From: Candidatus Nomurabacteria bacterium
Lineage (GTDB): Bacteria > Patescibacteriota > Minisyncoccia > Phycocordibacterales > UBA9973
Assembly (NCBI GenBank): GCA_943354905.1
Contig: CALRDL010000004.1
Span: 1-58,495, forward strand
Direction of reading: 5' to 3'
Length of the DNA stretch: 58,495 nt
Both the position numbers and the translations under genes were made by a program. Under the pieces are notes generated by a model that saw only the letters and a list, made by a program, of their open reading frames with translations, was not told the DNA's origin and ran no database searches. This document shows positions 51,049-58,495 of the stretch, in pieces (the stretch's first letter is position 1; each line of letters starts with the position of its first letter).

Positions 51049-51086
51049 AATAATTACTATAATTTTACTATAAATTAGACAATTAG

Positions 51087-51131
51087 AAAAGGCGCTACGT
51101 GGAGCCTGTTCTAAGCTCCTCCGAGCGCCTT
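51087..51131 (-). terminator. Terminator after the alpha-CTD gene
   Basis: Minus strand AAGGCGCT ... GGAGC/GCTCC inner arm ... AGCGCCTTTTC begins 3 bases past the stop of the alpha-CTD gene. Confidence 0.82.
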
Positions 51132-51133
51132 GA

Positions 51134-51454
51134 TCATTCCGGTTCACCAGCCAGATGTATTCCCCTCTGTTTCAGAACTTCTTTGATTTCTTTCAGAGAC
51201 TTTCGTCCTAGATTTTTCATCCGTAGAAATTCCGGGACCCCTTTTTTCGCAATCGCTTCAAGCGTTAGAAGTTTCTCGTTCTTTAGGCAGTTATAGGTGC
51301 GGGCTGAGAACAAATCGACGACTTCGTCGAAATCTTCTGATCCCGGTTGTTCCCCACCTATCGGAACCACTTTCACTCCGGAACGCCCCTCAAGGTACCC
51401 GAGCACTTCGGACAGACTCTCTGTCGGAACACTCACGAAAAATCTTAGTATCAT
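51134..51454 (-). CDS. Standalone RNA polymerase alpha-CTD-like protein
   Basis: In this 106-aa protein residues ~48-104 read LFSARTYNCLKNEKLLTLEAIAKKGVPEFLRMKNLGRKSLKEIKEVLKQRGIHLAG. This matches the alpha C-terminal domain of RpoA, including the NxxGRKSLxEIKExL helix that contacts UP elements and activators. No alpha N-terminal domain is present; instead there is a ~45-residue beta-alpha-beta-like N-terminus. A role as a transcription factor or decoy is inference. It has a near-perfect promoter (TTGACA), an AGGAG Shine-Dalgarno and its own terminator, and is richer in G+C than neighbours. Confidence 0.82.
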   Translation of the reverse strand: MILRFFVSVPTESLSEVLGYLEGRSGVKVVPIGGEQPGSEDFDEVVDLFSARTYNCLKNEKLLTLEAIAKKGVPEFLRMKNLGRKSLKEIKEVLKQRGIHLAGEPE

Positions 51455-51475
51455 TTGTGTACACTCCTGTAATAG

Positions 51476-51504
51476 GTACTAACATTTTTTACTTTCTTTG
51501 TCAA
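51476..51504 (-). promoter_or_regulatory. Promoter of the alpha-CTD gene
   Basis: Minus strand TTGACA (51499-51504), a 17-bp spacer, and TAGTAC (51476-51481). It gives a ~15-nt leader containing AGGAG 9 nt before the ATG. Confidence 0.75.
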
Positions 51505-51536
51505 GATTTCGTAAGGTACATTCAACATTGAAACGC

Positions 51537-51562
51537 AAGGGCTCAACGCCCGTTGAGCCCTT
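51537..51562. terminator. GC-rich hairpin after zinc-ribbon copy B
   Basis: AAGGGCTCAACG-CC-CGTTGAGCCCTT is a perfect 12-bp stem with no clear T tract. CTAGCC-TAA-GGCTAG follows at 51569-51583 up to the stop of the next gene. It is probably a terminator or processing hairpin. Confidence 0.55.
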
Positions 51563-51579
51563 AATACACTAGCCTAAGG

Positions 51580-53328
51580 CTAGTAAACCTCCTGCTGATA
51601 ACATTTTTCGCAATACAGTATCGGCGCATAATTTTCGTCGTAAACTGTTTCCACTTCAATTTCGCATTTCGTACAATTGCGTTTAATAATTTTTAGTGGG
51701 GGACGTTTTTGTAGTCTACGGGTATGTCTAACATCAAAACAAACTCTAGGGATAGGCAGATCCATTCTCCTGTAAAAGGCTAGCTCGTTTTCTGTAATTC
51801 GATATGCACCGACAGAATATTCTTTATTTTTATCTCCACATTCTATTATTTGAGACAAAATAGAATCGTCTACCTCGGCTATCGTTTCAGGCAAATCTAA
51901 ACTTTTCATTGTTGTATTATAATTTTTCTTTTCTTTGTCTCTCCATTTATAGCCTAGAGCTAGAGCCTCTTTTTTATCTATCGGAAAAAAATCTATCGCG
52001 GCTGTTTCGTTATAAGCAAAATCAAGTAATGCTACGGGAAAATTTTCACCGAAACGATATTCAAGACCCGTAACATCTGTATATGGCATTTCTTTCATTT
52101 GTTTTATTATTTTTTCTTTCAAAGTCTCATATTCTTCCTTGCTATATTTTTTATTAAGAATTGAATACTCTCCTTTTTTTAATCCTATACACCCGAAACA
52201 ATTGCTTGAGCTTGGGCAAGAATTGCAATAAAAAAGATCGTGAGCTCCCATCCAACATTGATTACAAAAATAAATTCGAGAACAATTGATGCCGCAGTTT
52301 TGGGATTCATAAAGAAGCTCGGATTGATTCCCCCACTCAAAAACATCCATAGAATCTTGCGAATCAAAAAATCCAAAAACATACTTACAATCTTTCACAT
52401 TCCAACAATCAAAAGATTGGTGAACATTTTTAGAATTAGAGAACCAATTACCAGAAACACCGTCTGATTTTACAGAAGTTATGGCTCGCACTGGGAATTT
52501 CTTCCTGAATTCTGAAAATTCTTTTTCCATTTTTTCTATACCACTTGTAGTATTTAATTTTAATTCCTGTAATTTTTCAAAATATTTTTCTCGTGTGTAT
52601 TTCTCATTAAAAATGCAATATTCTTGATTGACTAAGTTCACACATCCAACACAACTAGAACAATTTCGACAGGCATAAAGAAAAGACGAATCTCGGCAAG
52701 TAGAACTTTCTTGGGAAAATCTAGTGCTATAACAACCCGAGCAATTTACACATTCATAGCAAAGCTCACACTTGCTTATAAAAATACAATCCGAGCAGTC
52801 GGTGGCTCCTTCCACAATATAGGAATACAAAGTATTCGCACTTTTAGTGGAACGAAAAACCATATAAGAATTTTTCATATCGTGGACGCGATGGGTATAG
52901 TCACTATTGATAGAGAACCCCTGCTTAACCAAAGCCATCCGCGGTACTTTTTTATATAAATCCAATAATTGCTCAAAAAATGGTCGAGAAAAATCATAAT
53001 CCACTCCATATTGATGAGGATCCCAAGCATCAGAATACCAAATGTCTGTTTTATATACAGGGAAATCTGTGCCAACAGGATACATGCTAAAAATATCTTC
53101 GCCTGAAAAATCGCACTTTCTTTTATATAAAATTCTTTCATTTGTACTAGCTAGACGTCTCACAAATCTACACCTCGGACAAAAAGTAGGTGGTGGAACT
53201 TTAATTTTTTCATAGAAATTAAAATCCTCTGGCTCTATCGTAAAATCTTTTTTACAGTTTTGACAGTTCTCAGACATTGAGTTATTCGAATATGTTTTTG
53301 TTTCTTGTTGCATAATTTTTAATAGCAT
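51580..53328 (-). CDS. Zinc-ribbon multidomain protein (YCEKCYQQEVY family), copy B
   Basis: The 582-aa protein shares the copy A architecture: ribbon CQNCKKDFTIEPEDFNFYEKIKVPPPTFCPRCRF, DVDYDFSRPFFEQ-type VDYDFSRPFFEQLLDL, many paired cysteines (CIFISKCELCYECVNCSGC, CRNCSSCVGC), YCIFNEKYTREKYFEKL, and the tail CEKCYQQEVY. The C-terminal ribbon differs: CFDVRH lacks the second Cys of the PxxCPNCRH motif in copies A and C. The initiator could be ATG 53328, 53313 or 53277. It is last in a three-gene tandem array on the minus strand. Confidence 0.78.
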   Translation of the reverse strand: MLLKIMQQETKTYSNNSMSENCQNCKKDFTIEPEDFNFYEKIKVPPPTFCPRCRFVRRLASTNERILYKRKCDFSGEDIFSMYPVGTDFPVYKTDIWYSDAWDPHQYGVDYDFSRPFFEQLLDLYKKVPRMALVKQGFSINSDYTHRVHDMKNSYMVFRSTKSANTLYSYIVEGATDCSDCIFISKCELCYECVNCSGCYSTRFSQESSTCRDSSFLYACRNCSSCVGCVNLVNQEYCIFNEKYTREKYFEKLQELKLNTTSGIEKMEKEFSEFRKKFPVRAITSVKSDGVSGNWFSNSKNVHQSFDCWNVKDCKYVFGFFDSQDSMDVFEWGNQSELLYESQNCGINCSRIYFCNQCWMGAHDLFYCNSCPSSSNCFGCIGLKKGEYSILNKKYSKEEYETLKEKIIKQMKEMPYTDVTGLEYRFGENFPVALLDFAYNETAAIDFFPIDKKEALALGYKWRDKEKKNYNTTMKSLDLPETIAEVDDSILSQIIECGDKNKEYSVGAYRITENELAFYRRMDLPIPRVCFDVRHTRRLQKRPPLKIIKRNCTKCEIEVETVYDENYAPILYCEKCYQQEVY

Positions 53329-53352
53329 AAGTATACTATTATTTATATAATT

Positions 53353-55158
53353 CTAATAAACCTCCTGCTGGTAACATTTTTCACAGTAAATTATCTCAGG
53401 GTAATCAGGAGAATATCCGGTTTTAAATTTTTCTTCACAAGGTTTATCACCATGAAAATGTCTTACTGTATTTTTATATATTTCTGTGGTATCATTTTGC
53501 CCGACACACATGCAAAACCTGTCATATAAATGTAGTGTGAGCCTGTCCCTAATCCTACGTTCATGTCTACACTCATTGCACATTGTTGGAATGGGAATTT
53601 TTTCATTACGTAAAAAAATTAATTCATTTTCTAGTACTCGATAGGGCTTTTTACATTTTCCACATTCAATAACTTCCTCTAAAATTTGATCCATTGCATT
53701 AGTGATTAAATTTGGAATTTCTGACGCTTTTATTGTTATTTTATATTCTCCCCGAAAAGCTTCAATCCAGCCATAACTTTTCGCTCCAGCTTCTTCTTTT
53801 GTAATTGGAAAATGCTCTATGGCAACAGTATTGTTGTACCCAAATGGTGAAAACTCTATCGGAAAAAACTCCCCATATTTATAAATAATACCCTGCGAAT
53901 CAACATACGGCATTTCGTCCATATGTTTTTTTATTTTAGGAACAAGAACTTCGTAATCTTCTTTTGTATATTGTTTATTAAAAATGCAATATTGTTTTTT
54001 CTTTAACCCAGAACAACCAAAACAGTCGGAGGAACTAAATAAATTGATACAATACTCATTGTTTATGCAGGCAGGCCAGCAATTTTTAGAAAATTTATTA
54101 TTATAAGAATTATCCCCGCACTCTATTGTTTCATAGCAAAGTTCAGTGTTGGCTCCCCAAACAGAAACATCGTAGTTGTCTGTACTACTTGGATTTTCAT
54201 CTATGTATTGACAAAAACGCATATCTTCACATTCTCTGACTAAATAACTATCATTTACATTTTTTGAGTCTGTGACGTAAGAACCAGTTGAGTTTAAATT
54301 TTTTACTCCTTGCTGGTGTCTAGTTATTTGAGTTTGCCAAAATTTTCTGGTTTTTTCCCGTGCTTCTTTTATGCCTTGTATAGTATCTAACTTTAATTTT
54401 TTTATTTCTTTCTCATATTCTTCTTTTGTATACTGTTTGTTAAAAATACAGTATGAAGATTGTCTTAAATTTACACAACCAAAACAATCATTACAACCTC
54501 CACAGTCTCTGCAAAAATACATATTTCTAGAATCCCAAGACATTATTGTAAAATAACACTGATAGCAATTTCTAACCCAAAAACATTCGTAACATCTTTC
54601 TGATTGTTTCATATGTGAATTATCCACGCAATCTTTTGAATGATTTACTGAATTCCCATACATGCAATCTTCAGAAAAACTCGAGTTAACAATAAGGTAA
54701 CAATTCTTTAATCCTTGAGCATTGAAAGAGTAGGGACTGTTTATCATTCTACTTATATTAAAACTGAACACAGGAATTTTTTTATCAAGTACAATTAGTT
54801 GTTCTAAAAATGACCTAGAAAAATCATAATCTTGCTGATATTCCATCGCGTCCCAACTATCTCCATTCCATTCTTCTCGAGTTATAATTTTCCTTCCACT
54901 TTCTTGTGGATAAGTCGAAAGAATTTCTTTACCAGTAAAATGATTCAGAACTCTAAAGAGTTTGCGTTCATTTCTGAAAGCAAACCTCCTCTGCGCCCTA
55001 CAGAAAGGACAAAAAGTCGGAGGAGGAACTTTTATCTTTTCATAAAAATTAAAATCTTCCGTTTCGATAACAAAATCTTTCTTACAATTCTGGCATATTC
55101 TGTTTTCATTTTTGTTTTCCATATTTCTATACTCATGTACTAGTACATGATAACGCAT
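53353..55158 (-). CDS. Zinc-ribbon multidomain protein (YCEKCYQQEVY family), copy C
   Basis: The 601-aa protein is the longest member: ICQNCKKDFVIETEDFNFYEKIKVPPPTFCPFCRAQRRF, QQDYDFSRSFLEQL, cysteine pairs along the centre (CYECFWVRNCYQC, CRDCGGCNDCFGC), two YCIFNKQYTKEEYE units, a C-terminal CGKCKKPYRVL...PTMCNECRHERR ribbon pair and the common tail. ATG 55158 directly follows the TAG of copy D, with AGGAGGTG 6 nt upstream inside that gene's last codons, favouring coupled translation. The homologous start is ATG 55122. A TrpR-like palindrome lies between the two starts. Confidence 0.78.
   Translation of the reverse strand: MRYHVLVHEYRNMENKNENRICQNCKKDFVIETEDFNFYEKIKVPPPTFCPFCRAQRRFAFRNERKLFRVLNHFTGKEILSTYPQESGRKIITREEWNGDSWDAMEYQQDYDFSRSFLEQLIVLDKKIPVFSFNISRMINSPYSFNAQGLKNCYLIVNSSFSEDCMYGNSVNHSKDCVDNSHMKQSERCYECFWVRNCYQCYFTIMSWDSRNMYFCRDCGGCNDCFGCVNLRQSSYCIFNKQYTKEEYEKEIKKLKLDTIQGIKEAREKTRKFWQTQITRHQQGVKNLNSTGSYVTDSKNVNDSYLVRECEDMRFCQYIDENPSSTDNYDVSVWGANTELCYETIECGDNSYNNKFSKNCWPACINNEYCINLFSSSDCFGCSGLKKKQYCIFNKQYTKEDYEVLVPKIKKHMDEMPYVDSQGIIYKYGEFFPIEFSPFGYNNTVAIEHFPITKEEAGAKSYGWIEAFRGEYKITIKASEIPNLITNAMDQILEEVIECGKCKKPYRVLENELIFLRNEKIPIPTMCNECRHERRIRDRLTLHLYDRFCMCVGQNDTTEIYKNTVRHFHGDKPCEEKFKTGYSPDYPEIIYCEKCYQQEVY
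55137..55154. promoter_or_regulatory. TrpR-like operator palindrome, copy 2
   Basis: TCATGTACTAGTACATGA is a perfect 18-bp palindrome. The minus-strand 20-mer GTTATCATGTACTAGTACAT is identical to the attenuator-promoter region. No -35 box is evident at this copy. Confidence 0.55.
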
Positions 55159-56826
55159 CTAATACACCTCCTGCTGATAACATTTTTCACAGTACACTAT
55201 CTCAGGTCGGTCGGGGGAATAATTTGTAGTTATAGCTTTGTAGCATTTTGCACAATTCCTCTGCCAAAATTTAAATGGCCCACGTTTTTCTATTCTGTCT
55301 TGATGTCGGCAATAAAAACACTTCCGGGGTATCGGTATGTTCATTTTTTTATAAAAAGATAGCTCTTGGTCAGTGATTTTATAATTCCTATTACAAAAGA
55401 CACAAGCCAAAACTTCTTTTATTATAGAATCTTCTACATCCTTTATATGATCTGGAATATTTTCTGAATTTATTGTCCCATTCCCTTCTGTCTTTTGTAT
55501 ATCATCTTCCCATCTAAAACCCTGTGCTAATGCTTCGTCTTTGGTTATGGGAAAATTGTCTTGAGCAATTGTCTCATTGTATGCAAAAAGTGCGATCACC
55601 TCCGGCATCATGAGTCCGTACAAATCTTTTTCCGTAAGTTCTTTGATTATTATTTCTCGAAGTCTTTCGTATTCTTCTTTTGGATATTGTTTATTTAAAA
55701 TCGAATATTCACCGTGATGCAATGCATCGCAACCTATACAATTTTTACAATTTCTAATACAAAATCCATACAAAATATCACTACAATTTTCCGCACCATA
55801 AGTCCCGACAATATTACTCGAAAGACCAGTAGCCACGACCTCGAGCATTTTTTCTGATTTAAGCCCATGACCGATCACCCCCATAGAATCTTTTATCATC
55901 TTAGAAGAATAAATATACTTACAATCTTCACCCTTGATCACTTCAAAAGAATTGCTTACATTTTTACATTCAAATAAATAATCCCCTGTCGAATCTATAG
56001 TCTTTAAATTATTATTTTCACGAACAGGAAACTGTAACGCAAAACTTTCAAATTCCTTTTTAAATTCTTGTATTTTTTGATAAGATCCAAGTATTTCTCC
56101 CACTTTTTTCTTGTATTCTTCTTTATTCATGTGCTGATTCAAAAAGTGATAGGATTTATTGTTTAAATTCACACAACCAAAACAATTTATCGAACCTTTG
56201 CAATTTAAAACAAAAGCTGAATCTATCGAACTAGAGATATTTTGACCGAAGAGGATGCCTGAAGATTGCTCAACATTTATGGATTCATAGCATCTCTCAA
56301 AGTCTTGTCCAAAATACATATCAGCAGAATCTCTAGAATTTCTAACTCCTCTAGAATACATAGTATCTTCAGAAGACATGGTGTTAAAAACCAAATAGCA
56401 ATTCCTACAACCGCCGGCCATATTTACGTATTCACTATTTATATTTGGACCAATACTGCTAGATAAATAAGTGGTAATCTTTGGAACTTTAATAAAAAGT
56501 TCTTTGACTTGTTCCAAAAAAGATCTACTCTCATTGTAATCCATAGCATAATCTTTCGGATCCCATTTTTCAGAATAAAAACAATCGTGGCAATAGATAG
56601 TGTATGGGGGTTTTGGATTATACATAGAGATTACTCCTTTGCCACACAGTCCGCATTTTCGCCCAGAATAAAGAGTAGTTTCATTTCGAAACATAGCCCG
56701 CATTTTAAAACGACAATCCGGACAGACTTTTGGAGCTGGCACTTTCATCTTTTCATAAAAACCTAGCTCATTCTGATCGAGAATAAATTCTTGGTTGCAT
56801 TTTTGACAAGCTTGCTTTGTTTCCAT
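55159..56826 (-). CDS. Zinc-ribbon multidomain protein (YCEKCYQQEVY family), copy D
   Basis: The 555-aa protein is the most divergent member. Its first ribbon is CQKCNQEFILDQNELGFYEKMKVPAPKVCPDCRFKMR, then an extra CGLCGKGV pair and YTIYCHDCFYSEKWDPKDYAMDYNESRSFLEQV. The centre has fewer cysteines, and the C-terminal pair is CVFCNRNYKIT...RKCFYCRHQDR before CEKCYQQEVY. Its ATG directly follows the ABC transporter stop (TAAA ATG), and its own stop abuts copy C, so at least these genes form one transcription unit with the transporter. Confidence 0.78.
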   Translation of the reverse strand: METKQACQKCNQEFILDQNELGFYEKMKVPAPKVCPDCRFKMRAMFRNETTLYSGRKCGLCGKGVISMYNPKPPYTIYCHDCFYSEKWDPKDYAMDYNESRSFLEQVKELFIKVPKITTYLSSSIGPNINSEYVNMAGGCRNCYLVFNTMSSEDTMYSRGVRNSRDSADMYFGQDFERCYESINVEQSSGILFGQNISSSIDSAFVLNCKGSINCFGCVNLNNKSYHFLNQHMNKEEYKKKVGEILGSYQKIQEFKKEFESFALQFPVRENNNLKTIDSTGDYLFECKNVSNSFEVIKGEDCKYIYSSKMIKDSMGVIGHGLKSEKMLEVVATGLSSNIVGTYGAENCSDILYGFCIRNCKNCIGCDALHHGEYSILNKQYPKEEYERLREIIIKELTEKDLYGLMMPEVIALFAYNETIAQDNFPITKDEALAQGFRWEDDIQKTEGNGTINSENIPDHIKDVEDSIIKEVLACVFCNRNYKITDQELSFYKKMNIPIPRKCFYCRHQDRIEKRGPFKFWQRNCAKCYKAITTNYSPDRPEIVYCEKCYQQEVY

Positions 56827-56827
56827 T

Positions 56828-58495
56828 TTATTCTTCTTTTTTTTGTTCTTGATTCATTTTGTAAAATGCAGCGCTAGAATCATTGATTAATTTACCGTAA
56901 TTTCCCTCTTCGACAACTCGACCTCGTTCCATGACTACTATATTATCAGTATATCGCAATGTACCCAAACGATGCGCAATAATTAAGAAAGTTTTATCTT
57001 CCGAATATTCACCTAATAATTTTTCCATGATTTTTCCTTCAGTCTCAGAATCAAGTGATGACGTCGCTTCATCCAATATTATGATAGAGGCATTTTTATA
57101 AATAGCCCTAGCGATACCGAGACGTTGGCGTTCACCACCAGAGAGCATATAGCCCTTCTCGCCTATCATCGCACTCATTCCTTCTGGTAGGCGATTTATC
57201 ACTTCTTCAAGCTGGGAAATTTTTATTGCTTTATTTAAAAGTTCTTCATTTTCTCCACGCATCATTGTGATATTTTCTCGCAAGGAAAGATTGAAAAGTT
57301 CTGTTTCTTGGAGGACTACTGTGATATTACTCAAAGTCTCATTATGGGCAATAGAATAATAATCTTTCATATTATTTTCTTTGCCTATTTTAAATTCTCC
57401 CTCCTTTAAGGCATACAACCCTAGAATAATTTTTGCCAAGGTGGATTTACCAGAGCCAGAAAGTCCCGCCACTCCAGTTTTTGTATTTCGTTTTAATATT
57501 AAACTGAAATCTTGTAATCCTATCTGATCTGACTGATAATTCATGACTGCATCCTTGATTTCAATTTTTTTCCAATCTTCAGGAAAATGTTCGTTGCCAG
57601 TTTTTATGAATTCTGTCTCTGTAAATATTGGCATCATGTTCCCGATATCAGAACGAATATCTAAAATCTCTGAATGTAAATCGGCAATATCACCTAAGGA
57701 TGATTGTAATTTCCAAAAGTAATTATAAAAAACCATAAATGTCCCGACTGTAATTATATTTGAAACTATAGAAGTACCAAGGAAAAATAAGAAAACACCA
57801 AAAACAATACCATTTAAAACTTGAAATGAGCGCCATTTTAAATTCACAGCATGAGATTTTTTTATAGTTATATCACGAGAAAGTGTCTCCTTATCAGAAA
57901 CACGTCCTAACATTGTTTTTTCCACACCGAGAGCCTTTATAGAAAACATATTACTAGTATTTTCCATATAGATACCGCTAGCTGATTGATTTAAATTATT
58001 AAATTCGTTAGTTAAAGCAAAGATTTTTCTACTAAAGAAAAATTCTATGTACAAAAAAATTACAATATAAGTAAAAATAAGAATAACAAATTTAAGATCT
58101 GTAAATAAAAAAATTAAAGCTACACCTGTAATATTCGCAAAAATTCTTAAAATATCTTTAGTAAGTAGTTTTGATAAATTCCTTATACCATCAGCACCAG
58201 TAAAAATGCGTTGGAGTTTGTTTCCAGTGTTTTCTTTATTGTGCCATTCGAGTGAGAATTCTGTAAGCCTTTCAAACCCTAATATTCTAGCTCTTGTACG
58301 GTTATTTAGACCAATAACATTCAAAACATATTTACTTTTAAGCCTGATCATAGAAGCAATGATGAATGTCACACTGACAAATATAACGTAAAAATAAAAA
58401 GTAGATAAAGATTGACCAGGTTGATATGTAGTAAAGAAATCAATGATTTTACCAACAATATATGCGGGTAGCAAATCGTAGAAAAATATAAAAAG
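56828..58495 (-). CDS. ABC exporter (permease-ATPase), 5' end beyond window
   Basis: The frame stays open to the window edge (reading LFIFFYDLLPAYIVGKIIDFF from the end), so the true start is outside and the protein is >555 aa. An ABC_membrane domain with ~5 visible TM segments is followed by an ATPase with Walker A GLSGSGKSTL, Q-loop VVLQETE, signature LSGGERQRLGIARAI, Walker B IIILDEATSSLD and H-loop AHRLGTL. This is a half-size type I exporter that works as a dimer. The substrate is unknown. It sits upstream of the zinc-ribbon array in the same direction. Confidence 0.9.
   Translation of the reverse strand, partial: LFIFFYDLLPAYIVGKIIDFFTTYQPGQSLSTFYFYVIFVSVTFIIASMIRLKSKYVLNVIGLNNRTRARILGFERLTEFSLEWHNKENTGNKLQRIFTGADGIRNLSKLLTKDILRIFANITGVALIFLFTDLKFVILIFTYIVIFLYIEFFFSRKIFALTNEFNNLNQSASGIYMENTSNMFSIKALGVEKTMLGRVSDKETLSRDITIKKSHAVNLKWRSFQVLNGIVFGVFLFFLGTSIVSNIITVGTFMVFYNYFWKLQSSLGDIADLHSEILDIRSDIGNMMPIFTETEFIKTGNEHFPEDWKKIEIKDAVMNYQSDQIGLQDFSLILKRNTKTGVAGLSGSGKSTLAKIILGLYALKEGEFKIGKENNMKDYYSIAHNETLSNITVVLQETELFNLSLRENITMMRGENEELLNKAIKISQLEEVINRLPEGMSAMIGEKGYMLSGGERQRLGIARAIYKNASIIILDEATSSLDSETEGKIMEKLLGEYSEDKTFLIIAHRLGTLRYTDNIVVMERGRVVEEGNYGKLINDSSAAFYKMNQEQKKEE

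Noticed and set aside
51049-51147. Longer start for the TraG-like ATPase at 51147
   Set aside because: The extra 33 codons translate the terminator hairpin of the alpha-CTD gene; TATAGT 7 nt before 51048 supports the shorter start.
51537-51583. Hairpins AAGGGCTCAACG/CGTTGAGCCCTT and CTAGCC/GGCTAG as mobile-element ends
   Set aside because: They lie directly after a stop codon and look like a terminator or processing structure; no matching copy was seen at the other end of the array.
54066-54076. GCAGGCAGGCC resembling half of the LPAQAG element in zinc-ribbon copy C
   Set aside because: Only 11 bases match, the second palindrome arm is missing, and the encoded residues (CWPAC) align with the Cys pattern of the paralogues, so it looks native.
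1-58495. CRISPR arrays, insertion sequences, rRNA genes and prophage structural genes
   Set aside because: No regularly spaced repeats, transposase motifs, rRNA segments or phage proteins were recognised on either strand.

Overview
The window is AT-rich (by eye about one third G+C) and gene-dense. It reads like a Patescibacteria/CPR genome, most likely Parcubacteria. The signs are: four members of the large zinc-ribbon family that ends in YCEKCYQQEVY; the small Ada-like membrane protein with the ENRIYF/AEnAGY motif; a short AspRS; a dispersed minimal dcw set; standalone small versions of common enzymes; and many promoters that put the start codon at or next to the transcription start. This is inference from family knowledge, because no 16S gene is present.

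Layout. 0-2 kb: tRNA-Gln, a GIY-YIG remnant, a Nudix/guanylate-kinase-like pair. 1.8-3.8 kb: MreD-position membrane protein and PBP2. 3.8-9.7 kb (minus): type IV pilus operon pilB-pilC plus five prepilins, one fused to a beta-propeller. 9.8-13.8 kb: S41 protease, bL9, bL27, Xer recombinase. 13.8-20.4 kb (minus): M23 hydrolase, GltX, a decayed kinase, MurG-FtsW-MraY. 20.5-24.9 kb: coiled-coil protein, zinc-ribbon protein, D,D-carboxypeptidase, ScpB-ScpA. 24.9-27.5 kb: M1 aminopeptidase with an in-frame amber codon. 27.5-33 kb: cell-wall hydrolase cassette, TrpR-like regulator, methyltransferase, two aromatic amino acid hydroxylases and pterin dehydratase. 33-37.7 kb: EamA transporter, RibH-RibE-riboflavin kinase, AspS under a T-box leader, histidine phosphatase. 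37.7-41 kb: ATP-grasp-like gene behind a complete trp-type attenuator, TrpR, TrpS. 41-48.3 kb: DnaB, RecR, HEPN-MNT pair, bL21, AI-2E family permease, CysS, DnaJ. 48.4-51.5 kb: conjugation-type ATPase operon and a standalone RNAP alpha-CTD protein. 51.6-58.5 kb: three tandem zinc-ribbon paralogues and an ABC exporter cut by the window edge.

The strongest signals are regulatory. A 343-aa gene is preceded by a TTGCAT-N17-TATCAT promoter, a TrpR-like palindrome overlapping it, a 27-codon leader peptide with tandem Trp codons, and mutually exclusive 1:2, 2:3 and 3:4 hairpins, with a trpR gene just upstream. aspS has a T-box leader. A second TrpR-family gene sits behind tandem ACTTTA-N6-TAAAGT palindromes that also occur at the far end of its gene cluster. 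The genome also carries short palindromic elements inside genes: five copies of an 18-bp element always read as LPAQ(A/S)G, plus a 36-bp palindrome that carries the stop codon in the aminopeptidase. More than a dozen genes have a -10 box 6-7 nt before the start codon, which implies leaderless mRNAs. Three G+C-richer genes have strong Shine-Dalgarno sequences instead.
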